Assembly: GCA_963839285.1 (NCBI GenBank)
Contig: CAWIUN010000006.1
Coordinates: 88,710 to 152,709 of the forward strand
DNA from: DASSSQ01 sp963839285
Lineage (GTDB): Bacteria > Actinomycetota > Thermoleophilia > Gaiellales > Gaiellaceae
Length of the DNA stretch: 64,000 nucleotides
Reading direction: 5' to 3'
Positions 33,013 through 42,636 of the stretch are shown here, piece by piece; positions within the stretch are counted from its first letter, which is position 1, and every line of letters starts with the position of its first letter. A program made the position numbers and the translations under genes. The notes beneath the pieces are model-generated. The model was not told the origin of the DNA and did no database searches. It was given only the letters and a program-made list of their open reading frames with translations.

Positions 33013-33924
33013 GCGAGCTCCTCGTAGACGGCCCGCGTCGCCGCCGCGACCTCCGGCCAGCGCGGCACGGCCTGCGCCCCGACGCGCTCGGCGCGCTCGA
33101 TGCCCGCGCGGATCGAGGCCGGGTCGAGCGGGTCGACCTCGACCACCGGCCCGAGCTCGGTCATCGGGCTGCCGGCGCTCGTCACGACCGGGCAGCCGCA
33201 GGCGAGCGCCTCCGCGACCGGGATCCCGAAGCCCTCGTGCAGCGAGGGGTAGACGAGGCAGCGGGCGCCGCGGTAGAGGCGCGCCAGCTCCTCGTCGCCG
33301 ACCTCGCCGAGGAAGACCGCCCCGGCGGGAGGCTCGACGCCGCCCCAGCCGCGCGCGCCGACGATCCGCAGCTCGAGCCCGCGGCAGGCCTCGGCGACGC
33401 GGGCGAGGTTCTTGCGCGGCTCGAGCGTGCCGACGGCGAGCACGTAGTCGCCGTCCGCGGCCGCGCCGCCGGCGCTCGAAGACGTCCTCGACGCCGTTCG
33501 GGATCACGCGCACCCGCTCCTCGTCGACGCCGAGCAGCTCGACGACGTCGCGCCTCGTCGCCTCGGAGACGGCGATCACGCGCGCCGCCGCCCGCGCGAC
33601 CCGGGGCACGGCGAGCCGCGAGTAGGTCGCCGTCCAGCGGTTGAACCAGTCCGGGCGCCGCAGGACGGCGAGGTCGTGGACCGTGACGACGAGCGGCACG
33701 CGCGCGGCGGGCGGGCCGCGGAAGCTCGGGCAGTGGAGCACGTCGACGCCGCCGCGGAGGGCGAGCGACGGGTACCAGAGCAGGTCGCGGGCCAGCGTCG
33801 CCGCCCTCCCCGCGCCCGGGAACGAGAGCCGCTCGACCTCGAGGTGCGCGAGCAGCCCGCGCACGTAGCGCGCCGTGCCCGCGCGCGACTGGACGAGCGG
33901 CGAGACGTCGAGCGCGACCCTCAC
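33009..33924 (-). CDS. GT-B glycosyltransferase, family 4 (one frame break)
   Basis: About 304 residues. VRVALDVSPLVQSRAGTARY, VDVLHCPSFRGPPAARVPLV, VTVHDLAVLRRPDWFNRWTA, VIAVSEATRRDVVELLGVDE, RVIPNGVEDVF, an extra base near 33478, then DYVLAVGTLEPRKNLARV and CLVYPSLHEGFGIPVAEALA (the E of the EX7E nucleotide-sugar motif). Opening pattern shared with the flanking genes at 32002 and 33921, so this is a tandem gene family. GTGA overlaps on both sides. Confidence 0.85.
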
Positions 33925-34993
33925 AGCCGCTCCTCCCAGGCCTGCAGGAACGTCTCGCCGACCGCGCGCCAGCTGAAGCGGCGCGCGTGCTCGAGCCCGC
34001 GCGGCACGAGCTCCTGCCGCCGGAGCAGCGCCTGCCGGATCGCGGCGACGAAGCCCTCGGGGCTCTCCGGCTCGGCCCGCTCGGCCACGTCCCCGCTGGC
34101 CTCGTCCATCGAGGGGTGCGCGGAGGCGACGACCGGGACGCCGCAGGCCATCGCCTCGACGATCGGCATCCCGAAGCCCTCGAACCGCGACGGGTAGACG
34201 ACGCAGGCGGCACCGCGGTAGAGCCGCGCCAGCTCCTCGTCGGAGACGCGCCCGAGCCGGATCACGCCGGGCACGTCGAGCCTCGGCTGCTCGCCCCAGC
34301 CGGCGCCGCCGACGATCGCTAGCGACAGATTGTCGCTCGCCGAGCAGGCGGTAGGCGTCGACGAGCGTGCCGAGGTTCTTGCGCGGCTCCAGCGTCGCGA
34401 CGGTCAGCAGGTACGGCCGCTCGAGCTCGGCCCGCCCGCCCTCGTGCGTGTAGACGGCGTCGACGCCCGGATGGGCGACCCGGATCCGCTCCGGCGCGAT
34501 CGCGAGCCGCTCGACCGCGTCGCGGCCGGTGTAGGCGGAGTTGACGAAGACGACGTCGCAGCGCGCGGCCGCCTCGTACTGCGCGCGGTGCATCGAGCGT
34601 GTCCGCGAGCGTCGTCCACTCCGGGAAGCGCAGCGGCACGAGGTCGTGCAGCATCGTCGAGCGCAGGCCGGCGCGCTGCGGCGGCGTCATCCACTGCTGG
34701 AAGTGGAGGACGTCGAAGCGCCCGAGGAAGCGCTCCGCGGGCGGCCGGCCGAGCCTCGACCACGCCGTCCGCCAGCCGTGCGCGAAGGGCAGCCTCCGCA
34801 GCCGCAGCTCGACGTCGATCCCGGCCAGCGCCTCCGGGATCGCGCGCGCGCCCGCGGGGCTCGTCGGCGCGAAGGCGACGATGTCGTGCCGGCCCGCCGC
34901 GGCCCCGGCGAGCCCGGCGAGCGAGCCGCGGATGTAGTTGTTCACGCCCGTGCGCTCGTGCGAGAGCGGGCTGACGTCGAAGGCGATCCTCAC
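33921..34993 (-). CDS. GT-B glycosyltransferase, family 4 (two frame breaks)
   Basis: About 356 residues. VRIAFDVSPLSHERTGVNNY, FDVLHFQQWMTPPQRAG, MLHDLVPLRFPEWTTLADT, an extra base near 34600, MHRAQYEAAARCDVVFVNSA, YLLTVATLEPRKNLGTLVDA, an extra base near 34330, LSLAIVGGAGWGEQPRLDV, CVVYPSRFEGFGMPIVEAMA. Family, acceptor domain and donor domain are all clear. The sugar is not predictable from sequence. Start GTG overlaps the upstream stop. Confidence 0.85.
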
Positions 34994-37103
34994 GGGTGGA
35001 ACGCGAAGCCGAGGAAGTGGGCGCCGAGCACCCGTCGATCCTCGCTGCCCGGGAGGACGCGCGCCGGGACTGCCGTCGGCGAGACCGTGAAGACCGCCGC
35101 GCAGCGTCCGGCCGCGTCGGCGCGCAGGGGCACCCGCAGCTTGCGGGTGCCCTCGAGCGGGAGCGAGGCGCGCGCGACGACGGCGCCGCCGACCCTGGCG
35201 GTCACCGTCTGCGGCCGCGTGAAGAGGCTCGGGTCGCTCGCGAGCGTGACGACGACGCTGCCGCCGCGGCAGTGCAGCCGGCGGTAGACGACCTCCGGCC
35301 CCGACCACGTGTCGCGCGCGTAGAGCCCGGAGACGAGCGTCGAGGTCTCGACGGCGCCGCCCGTCCGGTAGACGGCGACGCCCTCGCGCTCGTCCTCGGC
35401 GACGACGTCGCCGTCCGGGGTGAACGAGCCGTCGCTGAGCACGTACTCGGCGCGGACGACGCTCCCGTCCGGGTGGCGGAGCACGCCGGTCTGCCGGTCG
35501 ACGACGGCCTGCGCGCTCGGGAGGCCGCCGGGGAGCGGTCCCTGGAGGTCGTAGACGGGCCCGACGCTGCGGTTGAAGAACTCGTTCTCCCAGATCGCGT
35601 AGGCGGCGATGTTGCCGGTGTTGACCGCGGCGACCTCCGCGCCGGGCCCGACCGCGCGGTCGATCCAGTCCGGGTGGTCGTTCTTGATCCCCGCCCAGAG
35701 CGAGCCGACCGAGGCGTTGTGGACGCCGTGGACGCCGTTGAGGACGCTCGCCGTCGCGACCGCGAACCAGCCGACGAGCAGGAGCGGCAGCGCGGGCAGC
35801 ACCCGCCGGGGCGCGAGCGCGAGGACGAGCACGGCCGCGGCGGCGCAGCCGAACGCGACCGCGCGCACCTGCGAGCCGTCGATCCAGTGGTCCTGCACCC
35901 ACCACCACGGCAGCAGGAAGAACGTGTCCGAGACCGCCGGCGCGCCGATCAGCCGCGAGAAGGGGATCGCCGCCGGCAGCCCGGCCGCGACGACCGCGGC
36001 CACCGCGAGCGGCAGCGGCGGCCGCGGCGCGCCGCGCTCGATCCAGACGAGCAGCGCGATCGCGAAGAGCGGGAAGACGTAGAAGACGTTCCGCTCCTCG
36101 ATCCGCTGCACCGACGGCTGCGAGGCGAAGGCCGCCACCTCGAGCACGAGCCAGAAGGAGACGCTGGCGGAGGCGACGACGAAGGCGCGGGCGGGCGCGT
36201 CGAGGCGCCGCGCGAGCAGGGTCAGGAGCAGCAGCGCGGCGAACGGGACGACGCCGAGCGCGAGGTCGATCCCGGCGACGTGGTAGAGGAGCCAGCGGAG
36301 CACGCCGCCGGCCGTGTAGCTGCTGTCGGCCGCGGCGCGGTAGGCGCCGAGCAGCTCCCCGAGCGAGCGGCCGCGCGCGAGCTGCGCGCAGGCGACGACA
36401 GGCCGCCGCCGAGCGTGACGCCGTAGAGGACGTGGAAGCGGGCGAGCGCGCGCCACGGCCGCCGCTCGAGCCGGTCGAGCGCGACCGGGGCGAGCAGGAA
36501 GGCGGGGACGAGCGCGAGCGCCTGCGTCCGCGTCAGGAACGCCAGCGCGCAGAGGGCGAGCAGCGCCGCCTGGCGGCCCGCGGTCGGCCGCTCGAGCACG
36601 AGCACGAGCGCCAGCACCGCCCCGAGGAAGACCGGGTAGAAGGCGTTCTCGGTCATCAGCGTGCCCGAGTAGACGTAGGCGGGCAGCGCCAGCGCGAGCA
36701 CCGCCGCGAGCAGCGACCAGCCGGGCGAGAGCACGCGGCGCGCGAGCAGGTAGGCGGGCACCGCCGCGAGCGACATCACGACCGCGTTGATCGCCTTCGC
36801 GGCCGTGTAGACGTCCGGGACCGCGTCGAAGGCCCGGTAGGCGGGCGCGAGCAGCAGCGGGTAGACGTAGCCGTAGGCGCCGGTCGGCTCGCCGCGGACG
36901 AGGTAGTGGCCGCCCGAGGCGAGGCTCTTCGCGAGCTCGGAGTAGATCAGCTCGTCGACCATGATCCAGGGCGCCGCGACCCGGCGGGCGAGCTGGAAGC
37001 GGATCGCCGCCGAGGCGACGACCAGCACCGACAGCCAGGCCCAGGCGGGGACGGCGCGCACGATCGGAGTCGAGCGCTCGCGCACTGCGGTCAGGGTCGT
37101 CAC
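34990..37103 (-). CDS. GT-C/ArnT-like membrane glycosyltransferase (one missing base)
   Basis: About 704 residues. Multiple membrane segments: VPAWAWLSVLVVASAAIRFQ, then the luminal acidic loop VDELIYSELAKSLASGGHYL, YTAAKAINAVVMSLAAVPAY, GTLMTENAFYPVFLGAVLAL. One base is missing near 36403 between LYGVTLGGG and VVACAQLARGRSLGELLGAY. The C-terminal soluble domain begins PDWIDRAVGPGAEVAAVNTG and parallels that of the enzyme at 28446. Probably adds a polyprenyl-phosphate sugar to the growing glycan outside the membrane. Confidence 0.8.
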
Positions 37104-38322
37104 GCGATCCCGGCCTCGCGGACGCGCGCCGCGACCTCCTCGAGCTCCGCCGCGCCGAGTCCGACCTCCGCCGCCGCGGCCGCCACCTCCGCCAGCACCG
37201 CGTCGCCGACGGCCTCGCCGCCGGCGGCCTGCTCGAGCGCGTCGGCGTAGAGGCCGGCGCAGCGCTCGAGGTCGTGCTCGCGGGCGACGTGCGCGAGCGC
37301 CGCCCGGCTCATCGCCGCGCGCGCGGCCGGCTCGGCGAGCAGCTCGAGCGCCGCCTCGAGCGTGCGCGTCTCGAAGTCGTCCACGGGGACCTTGAGCGCG
37401 ACCGCGTCGGGCAGCTCCGAGAACCAGCCGACGTCGGAGACGACGAGCGGCTTGCCGAGCGAGAGCACGCGGATCGCCGAGCCGGAGGTCTCGCCCATGG
37501 TCGGGAAGCGGAGGTTGACGCAGGAATCGCACGCGGCCATCAGCGACCAGAGCCGCTCCTCGGGCACGTACTCCTCGCGCACGATCGAGGGGTCGCCGGC
37601 GAGGCCGAGCCGCTCGAGCCGCCGGTCGAGGTCGAAGCGCTCGGCCGCGGCGCCCACGAGCAGGAGCCGCGCGCCGGGGTGGCGGGCGCGGAGCCGGGCG
37701 AACGCCTCGAGCAGCTGCGGGATCCGCTTGTTCATGTTCAGGTAGCCGAAGCAGCCGACGAGCGGCTCGCCGCGCACGTCTGCGGGCTCGACCGCGGGAC
37801 GGGGCCAGGCGGGGTGCGGGATCCGCCAGACGGGCCCGGCGTAGCCGTGGGCGCGGGCGGCGGCCTCGACCGTCTCCGAGTGGACGACGAGGCCACGTGC
37901 GCGAGGTCGAGGATCGTGCCCACGAGCGGGTAGTCCTGCGGGCGCGTCTCCCAGAGCAGCGGCAGCAGGTTGTCGAGGACGCCGAGCCCGAGCAGGCGCC
38001 CGACGACGCCGAGCTCGCGCTCCATCGCCGCCAGGTACGCCTTGCCGTCGCCGCGGCCGATCGTGATCCCGGCGATCAGGTGGTGCAGCACCGACTCGTG
38101 CAGGGCGACGACGCCGGGCCGCTCGCGGAGCGCGTCGACGACCCAGCCGTGCGCGTCCGGGTCGTTGCCGACGTGGTAGAGCCGCACGTCCGCGCGCGGG
38201 TGCCGCCCCGGGCGCGCGACCTCGATCTCGACCCGCCGCTCGAGCGCGGGCAGCAGGTGCGCGCTGTAGTCGGCGATCCCCGAGCGGCTCGGGGGCATGG
38301 GCGAGTAGTAGGCGACCTTCAT
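37100..38322 (-). CDS. GT-B glycosyltransferase, family 4 (one missing base)
   Basis: About 407 residues. MKVAYYSPMPPSRSGIADYS, DVRLYHVGNDPDAHGWVVDA, VVALHESVLHHLIAGITIG. One base is missing near 37893 after LDLAHVA. Then VVHSETVEAAARAHGYAGPV, LVGCFGYLNMNKRIPQLLEA, EEYVPEERLWSLMAACDSCV, NLRFPTMGETSGSAIRVLSL (donor-binding ETSG in place of the usual EGFG). The tail is helical and alanine-rich. ATG 38322 lies 5 bp after the upstream stop. Confidence 0.85.
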
Positions 38323-38327
38323 GGCGG

Positions 38328-39353
38328 TCAGGCGAAGGCGAGCAGCCGGTCGATGCAGGCGTCCCAGGTGACGCGCTCGGCGAGCAGCCGGCCCGCCTGC
38401 CCGTAGGCGCGGGCCGTCGGCTCGTCGAGGGTCGCGGCCGCGCGGGCGATCTCGCCCGGGTCGGGCGCGGTCACGAGGCCCGTCTCGCGGTCGGAGACGA
38501 TCTCGAGCGGGCCGCCGGCGTCGGTCGTCGTCAGCACGGGCTTGCCGGCCAGGAACGCCTCGTAGGGGACCATGCCGAAGTCCTCGTCGAGCGGCGCGTA
38601 GAAGACGGCGCGGCAGCGGGCGTAGAGGTCGACGAGCTCGTCGTCCGGCACGCGGCCGCGGAACTCGATCCGCCCGTTCAGGCCCCGGTCGCGCGCGAGC
38701 TCCTCGAGCCGCGGCCGGTCGGGGCCGTCGCCCGCGACGACGACGCGCAGCGAGGGATCGGCCGCGGCCGCCTCGACCAGCAGGTCGATCCGCTTGGCGC
38801 GGTCGACGCGGTTGACCGAGAGGACGAAGTCGTCGTAGGCGTCCGTCCGGTAGGCGAGCGCCTGCGGCGGGTGCGGCAGCACCTCCGCCTCGACGTCGAC
38901 CGAGCGCCGCAGCCGGTCGGCGACGTTGCGCGAGGTGGCGAAGACGTGCCGGCACTCGCCGAGCGCGACCCGGTCGAGCCGCCGGACGGCCCCGATCGTC
39001 GCCCGGTCGCCGGCCGACTCGGAGAACTGGCCGAGGTCGGTGCGGTCGTACTCGTAGGCCTGCCGGAACTGGTGCAGCACCCAGGCGACCTTGCGCGGGT
39101 GGCGGACGCAGTAGGACGGGAACTTGGTCGCGACGACGAGGTCGATCCGGCGCCCGTCCGCCTCGTCGAGGTCGGCGAGCCGCCAGAGGAGCGCCTGCGA
39201 GAGCACCTTCGCGCCCGGGTACCACTTGAACGGGATCGTGACGAGGTCGGCGGCATGGCCGCGGGCGGCGAGCTCGGCGACGAGCGTCTCCGCCATCAGC
39301 TCGGCCCCGCCGCGCGCGAACGGGACCTGCGGCGCCGCGACGACGACGTTCAT
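38328..39353 (-). CDS. GT-B glycosyltransferase, family 4
   Basis: 341 residues, intact. MNVVVAAPQVPFARGGAELM (the GGAE loop contacts the acceptor), VVATKFPSYCVRHPRKVAWV, LHQFRQAYEYDRTDLGQFSE, DRVALGECRHVFATSRNVAD, LSVNRVDRAKRIDLLVEAAA, VVVAGDGPDRPRLEELARDR, AVFYAPLDEDFGMVPYEAFL (EX7E-type donor site). ATG overlaps the stop of the coiled-coil gene upstream. Confidence 0.92.
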   Translation of the reverse strand: MNVVVAAPQVPFARGGAELMAETLVAELAARGHAADLVTIPFKWYPGAKVLSQALLWRLADLDEADGRRIDLVVATKFPSYCVRHPRKVAWVLHQFRQAYEYDRTDLGQFSESAGDRATIGAVRRLDRVALGECRHVFATSRNVADRLRRSVDVEAEVLPHPPQALAYRTDAYDDFVLSVNRVDRAKRIDLLVEAAAADPSLRVVVAGDGPDRPRLEELARDRGLNGRIEFRGRVPDDELVDLYARCRAVFYAPLDEDFGMVPYEAFLAGKPVLTTTDAGGPLEIVSDRETGLVTAPDPGEIARAAATLDEPTARAYGQAGRLLAERVTWDACIDRLLAFA

Positions 39354-39733
39354 CGACGCTGCTCGAGCTCGCGCACGGCCTCGGTCAGGCGGTCGACCCG
39401 CTCGGAGAGGTCGTCGATCAGCTTCAGCGCCGCGTCGTTGAAGGCGCGCTGGTCGGCGGCGAGCGGCTCGACGTACCAGCGCATCAGCCGCCGGAGCACC
39501 GCCTTGACCGGGCCGCCCTTGCCGACGAGGGGCCGCTCGGCGGAGATCGGCCAGAGGCGCTCGGCCTGGTCGCGCACCGAGAGGCGCACCTGCGTCCGCG
39601 CGGGATCGTCGTCGGCGCGCGCGGCCGTCCCGCGCACCTCCTGCTTGAGCCGCTCGAAGACGGCGGCGACGTCGAGCTCCTGCCCGGCGGAAATCCCTGC
39701 TTCCGGCCCGGTTTCTGGTGCCTGCTCCGGCAT
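39350..39733 (-). CDS. Small helical protein at the head of the glycan operon
   Basis: 127 residues. Disordered start (MPEQAPETGPEAGISAG), then a helical segment, LDVAAVFERLKQEVRG, a basic-aromatic stretch, VLRRLMRWYVEPLAADQRAF, and a C-terminal coiled coil, ALKLIDDLSERVDRLTEAVR. Proteins with this RRLMRWYVEPLAADQ-like segment occur beside glycosyltransferases in actinobacterial glycan clusters, sometimes fused to methyltransferases. No catalytic motif. First gene of the ten-gene operon running to 30619; ATGA overlap with the next gene. Confidence 0.7.
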   Translation of the reverse strand: MPEQAPETGPEAGISAGQELDVAAVFERLKQEVRGTAARADDDPARTQVRLSVRDQAERLWPISAERPLVGKGGPVKAVLRRLMRWYVEPLAADQRAFNDAALKLIDDLSERVDRLTEAVRELEQRR

Positions 39734-39756
39734 CGGCGCATTGTATCGGGGCCGGG

Positions 39757-39770
39757 TAACGGCGCTGTTA
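39757..39770. promoter_or_regulatory. 14-bp inverted repeat between divergent glycan operons
   Basis: TAACGGCGCTGTTA in the 49-bp gap between starts 39733 and 39783: TAAC/GTTA arms with one mismatch in the GCGC core. Closely similar to the perfect TTACGGCGCCGTAA at 50556. Candidate operator shared by glycan operons. Confidence 0.4.
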
Positions 39771-39782
39771 GGGTGGACCGCA

Positions 39783-40580
39783 GTGGACCGGGTCGTCCTC
39801 GTCACCGGCACCTCGACCGGGATCGGGCGCGCCTGCGCCGCGCTGCTGCGCGACCGCGGCTGGCGGGTGCTCGCCGGCGTCCGCGCCGAGGCGGACGCGC
39901 CCGAGGGCTGCGAGCCGCTCCTCCTCGACGTCACCGACGAGGCGCAGGTCGCGGCGGCGGCGGAGCGGGTCGGCGCGCGCCTGGACGGGCTCGTCGCGAA
40001 CGCGGGCGTCGCGCTCTCGGGGCCGCTCGAGTTCGTGCCCCTCGCGGAGCTCCGCGACCAGTTCGACGTCAACGTCGTCGGCCAGGTCGCGCTCCTGCAG
40101 GCGCTCCTGCCGGCGCTGCGCGAGGCGCGGGGCCGCGTCGTCCTGATGGGCTCGGTCTCGGGCCGGCTCGCGCTGCCCTTCCTCGGCCCCTACGCCGCCT
40201 CGAAGTTCGCGCTCGAGGCCGTCGCGGACGCGCTGCGCGGCGAGGTGGCGCCGTTCGGGATCCGCGTCGCGCTCGTCCAGCCCGGCTCGATCGCGACGCC
40301 GATGTGGCGGAAGGGCGGCGAGCGGGCCTCGCAGCTGCCGCCGGAGGCGGTCGAGCTCTACGGCCGCACGATCGAGTCGCTCCGCGCCTGGGCGGAGAAG
40401 CGCGGCGCCGTCACCCCGCCCGAGGCCGTGGCGCGGGTGGTCGAGCAGGCGCTGACGGCCGAGCGGCCGCGGACGCGCTACGTCGTCGGCGCGGGCGCCC
40501 GCACGCGGACGCTGATCGGGCGCGCCCCGGACCGCGTGCGCGACGGGCTGATCCGCCGGCTGATCCTCCGCGCCCGGTGA
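39783..40580 (+). CDS. Short-chain dehydrogenase/reductase
   Basis: 265 residues, classical SDR. NAD(P)-binding VLVTGTSTGIGRACAALL, LDVTDEAQV, LVANAGVALSGPLEF (NAG motif), catalytic Ser in VVLMGSVSGRLALPFLG and YAASK (Tyr/Lys), then VALVQPGSIATPMW. Substrate unknown; no sugar-specific feature. GTG start. Its stop overlaps the next GTG (GTGA), so it is co-translated with the following glycosyltransferase. Confidence 0.9.
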   Translation: MDRVVLVTGTSTGIGRACAALLRDRGWRVLAGVRAEADAPEGCEPLLLDVTDEAQVAAAAERVGARLDGLVANAGVALSGPLEFVPLAELRDQFDVNVVGQVALLQALLPALREARGRVVLMGSVSGRLALPFLGPYAASKFALEAVADALRGEVAPFGIRVALVQPGSIATPMWRKGGERASQLPPEAVELYGRTIESLRAWAEKRGAVTPPEAVARVVEQALTAERPRTRYVVGAGARTRTLIGRAPDRVRDGLIRRLILRAR

Positions 40581-41801
40581 CCGTCGGGATCGGCCTGCTG
40601 ACGCTCGTGCCGGGCGCGCTCGGCGGCAGCGAGACCTACGTCGAGGGCCTGCTCGGCGCGCTCGCCGCGGAGGGAGAGCTCGACTACCGCGTCTTCGCGC
40701 CGCCCGTCGCCCCCGACGCGGGCGCAGGGCTGCCGACCGAGGTCGTCGCCGGAGTACCGCGCCGCGCGGACGATCCCGCAGCGGCTCGCGGCGATGACGC
40801 TCGCGGCCGCGCGGCCGCAGCCGCTGCGGCGCCGCTTCGCCTCGGTCGAGGCGGTCCACTTCCCGCTGACGATCGCGCTGCCGCGCCTCGACCCCTACGC
40901 CGTCACCCTGCACGACGTCCAGCACCTCGACCTGCCGGGGCTCTTCCCGCGGGCCGAGCGCTGGTTCCGCGCGGTCGCCTGGCACGGCTCGGTGCGGCGC
41001 GCCTCGCTCGTGATCGTCCCGAGCGCGTTCGTCCGCGACCGCGCCGCCGAGCGGCTCGCGCTCGACCCGGCCCGGATCCGCGTGATCCCGCACGGCATCG
41101 ACCACGCCCGCTTCCATCCAAGTGACGAAATGTCACGAGGCAGAGAGCAGCGCCGCGCTCGAGACCGCCCTGGTGACGAAATGTCACAAGGTAGACAGCA
41201 GAGCTCCGCTTCAGAGCATCCAAGTGACGAAATGTCACAAGGCAGAGAGCAGCACCGCGCCCGAGAAACCGGTGACGACGAAATGTCACGCGGCGAGCCG
41301 CGGCGACGAGAGCCCTTCCTGCTCTACCCCGCGAAGCCGTGGCCGCACAAGAACCACGCCCGGCTGCTCGAGGCCTTCGCGCTGCTGCGCCGGGAGCGGC
41401 CGGAGCTCCGGCTCGTGCTCACCGGCGGCGGCGACACGCCCGTGGCCGACGGGGTCGAGCGGCTGGGGCGCGTCTCCGTCGACGAGCTCGCCGGCCTCTA
41501 CCGGAGCGCGGCCGCGCTCGTCTTCCCGAGCCGCTACGAGGGCTTCGGCCAGCCGCCGCTCGAGGCGATGGCCTGCGGCTGCCCGGTCGCCTGCTCGGAC
41601 GCGGCGTCGCTCCCGGAGGTCGTCGGCGACGCGGCCCGGCTCTTCGACCCCGGCTCGCCCGAGGAGATCGCGGCCGCCGTCGCCGAGGTGCTCGACGACC
41701 CCGGCCCCTGGCGCGAGCGGGGCCTCGCGCGGGCGGCGGCGTTCAGCTGGGAGCGCTCGGCGCGGGAGCACGAGGCCGTCTACCGAGAGCTCCTCGCCTG
41801 A
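40577..41801 (+). CDS. GT-B glycosyltransferase, family 4, with in-frame palindromic repeat array in the linker (one frame break)
   Basis: About 407 residues. VTVGIGLLTLVPGALGGSET, an extra base near 40755, VEAVHFPLTIALPRLDPYAV, TLHDVQHLDLPGLFPRAERW, LVIVPSAFVRDRAAERLALD, RVIPHGIDHARFHP. Then a 56-residue insertion of 17-residue repeats (SDEMSRG, GDEMSQG, SDEMSQG, DDEMSRG), followed by the donor half FLLYPAKPWPHKNHARLLEA, LVFPSRYEGFGQPPLEAMAC. The insertion lies where GT-B enzymes have the short hinge, so both domains can still fold. Converges on the family 2 gene, overlapping by 59 bp. Confidence 0.85.
41122..41289 (+). repeat. Array of four palindromic repeats, 51-bp period, inside a glycosyltransferase gene
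   Basis: GTGACGAAATGTCAC at 41122-41136, 41173-41187 and 41224-41238, and a degenerate fourth copy ending at 41289 (ACGACGAAATGTCAC). Flanks are also alike (AGGCAGAGAGCAGC after each core). The period is exactly 51 bp, 17 codons, so the reading frame is kept. Each core is an inverted repeat GTGAC/GTCAC. Confidence 0.85.
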
Positions 41802-42636
41802 CGTCGCGCCAGCCCGCGAGCACCGCGGCGACCGCCTCGCGCCGGTGCGGCCGCCCCGCCGCCTGGAGGAGGTGCGCGCCGACGACGACGCCGCGCCGCA
41901 GCGCGGTCAGCCCGCGCGGCAACGGCCGGTGCCGCTCGCAGACCGCGATCGTGTTGCGCGTGTCGTAGTAGAGGTTCGCGGTCGAGGCGGCGCCGCCGGT
42001 CGAGGCGGAGCCGCGGTGCCAGACCCGCGCGTCGGGGACGAGCACGACCGCGAAGCCGGCGGCGCGGATCCGCAGCGACCACTCGACGTCCTCGACGTAG
42101 GCGAAGAGCGACTCGTCGAACGGCCCGGCGGCCTCGACCGCGGCCCGCGAGACGGCGAGCGCGGCGCCGTCCGCCCGGCCGACGTCGCGCAGGCGCACGT
42201 CCGCCGGCCTGCGCGAGACACGGCCGCTGTAGCCGAGCAGCGTGTTGAACGTCGCCCCCGCGTACTGGAGCGCGTCGCCCTCGAGCCCCGCGTGGATCGT
42301 GCAGGCGAGGAGGCCCGCGTCCGGCCGCGCCGCCGCCGCGCGCTCGAGCGCCTCCGCGAGCCCCGGTCCGGCGACGGCGTCGTTGTTCAGGAGCAGCACC
42401 CAGTCGGCGCCGCGCTCGAGCGCGCGGCGGATGCCGAGGTTCGAGCCGCCCGCGAAGCCGAGGTTCTCGCCGGCCCGGAGCAGCTCCACCTCGGGGAAGT
42501 CGCGCTCGACCAGGCCGTCGGAGCCGTCGGTGGAGCCGTTGTCGACGCAGATCGTCTCGATCCCGCGCAGCGAGGCGAGGGCGCGCGGCGTGTCCTCGCG
42601 GCCGTTCCAGTTGACGACGACGGCGACGAGCCTCAC
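41743..42636 (-). CDS. Family 2 glycosyltransferase
   Basis: 297 residues. MRLVAVVVNWNGREDTPRAL, ICVDNGSTDGSDGLVERDFP, GENLGFAGGSNLGIRRALER, DWVLLLNNDAVAGPGLAEAL (NND metal site), GPFDESLFAYVEDVEWSLRI (ED motif of rhamnosyl-type enzymes), WHRGSASTGGAASTANLYYD. Intact catalytic core. The last 20 residues are proline/arginine-rich and overlap the convergent gene. GTG overlaps the stop of the flippase gene (GTGA). Confidence 0.88.
   Translation of the reverse strand: MRLVAVVVNWNGREDTPRALASLRGIETICVDNGSTDGSDGLVERDFPEVELLRAGENLGFAGGSNLGIRRALERGADWVLLLNNDAVAGPGLAEALERAAAARPDAGLLACTIHAGLEGDALQYAGATFNTLLGYSGRVSRRPADVRLRDVGRADGAALAVSRAAVEAAGPFDESLFAYVEDVEWSLRIRAAGFAVVLVPDARVWHRGSASTGGAASTANLYYDTRNTIAVCERHRPLPRGLTALRRGVVVGAHLLQAAGRPHRREAVAAVLAGWRDVRRGALGRRPRAPAPSAPS

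Noticed and set aside
41122..41289. CRISPR array
   Set aside because: Regular 51-bp spacing with a conserved core looks array-like, but the intervening 36 bp are also similar between units, the array is in frame inside a glycosyltransferase gene, and no cas gene is near.
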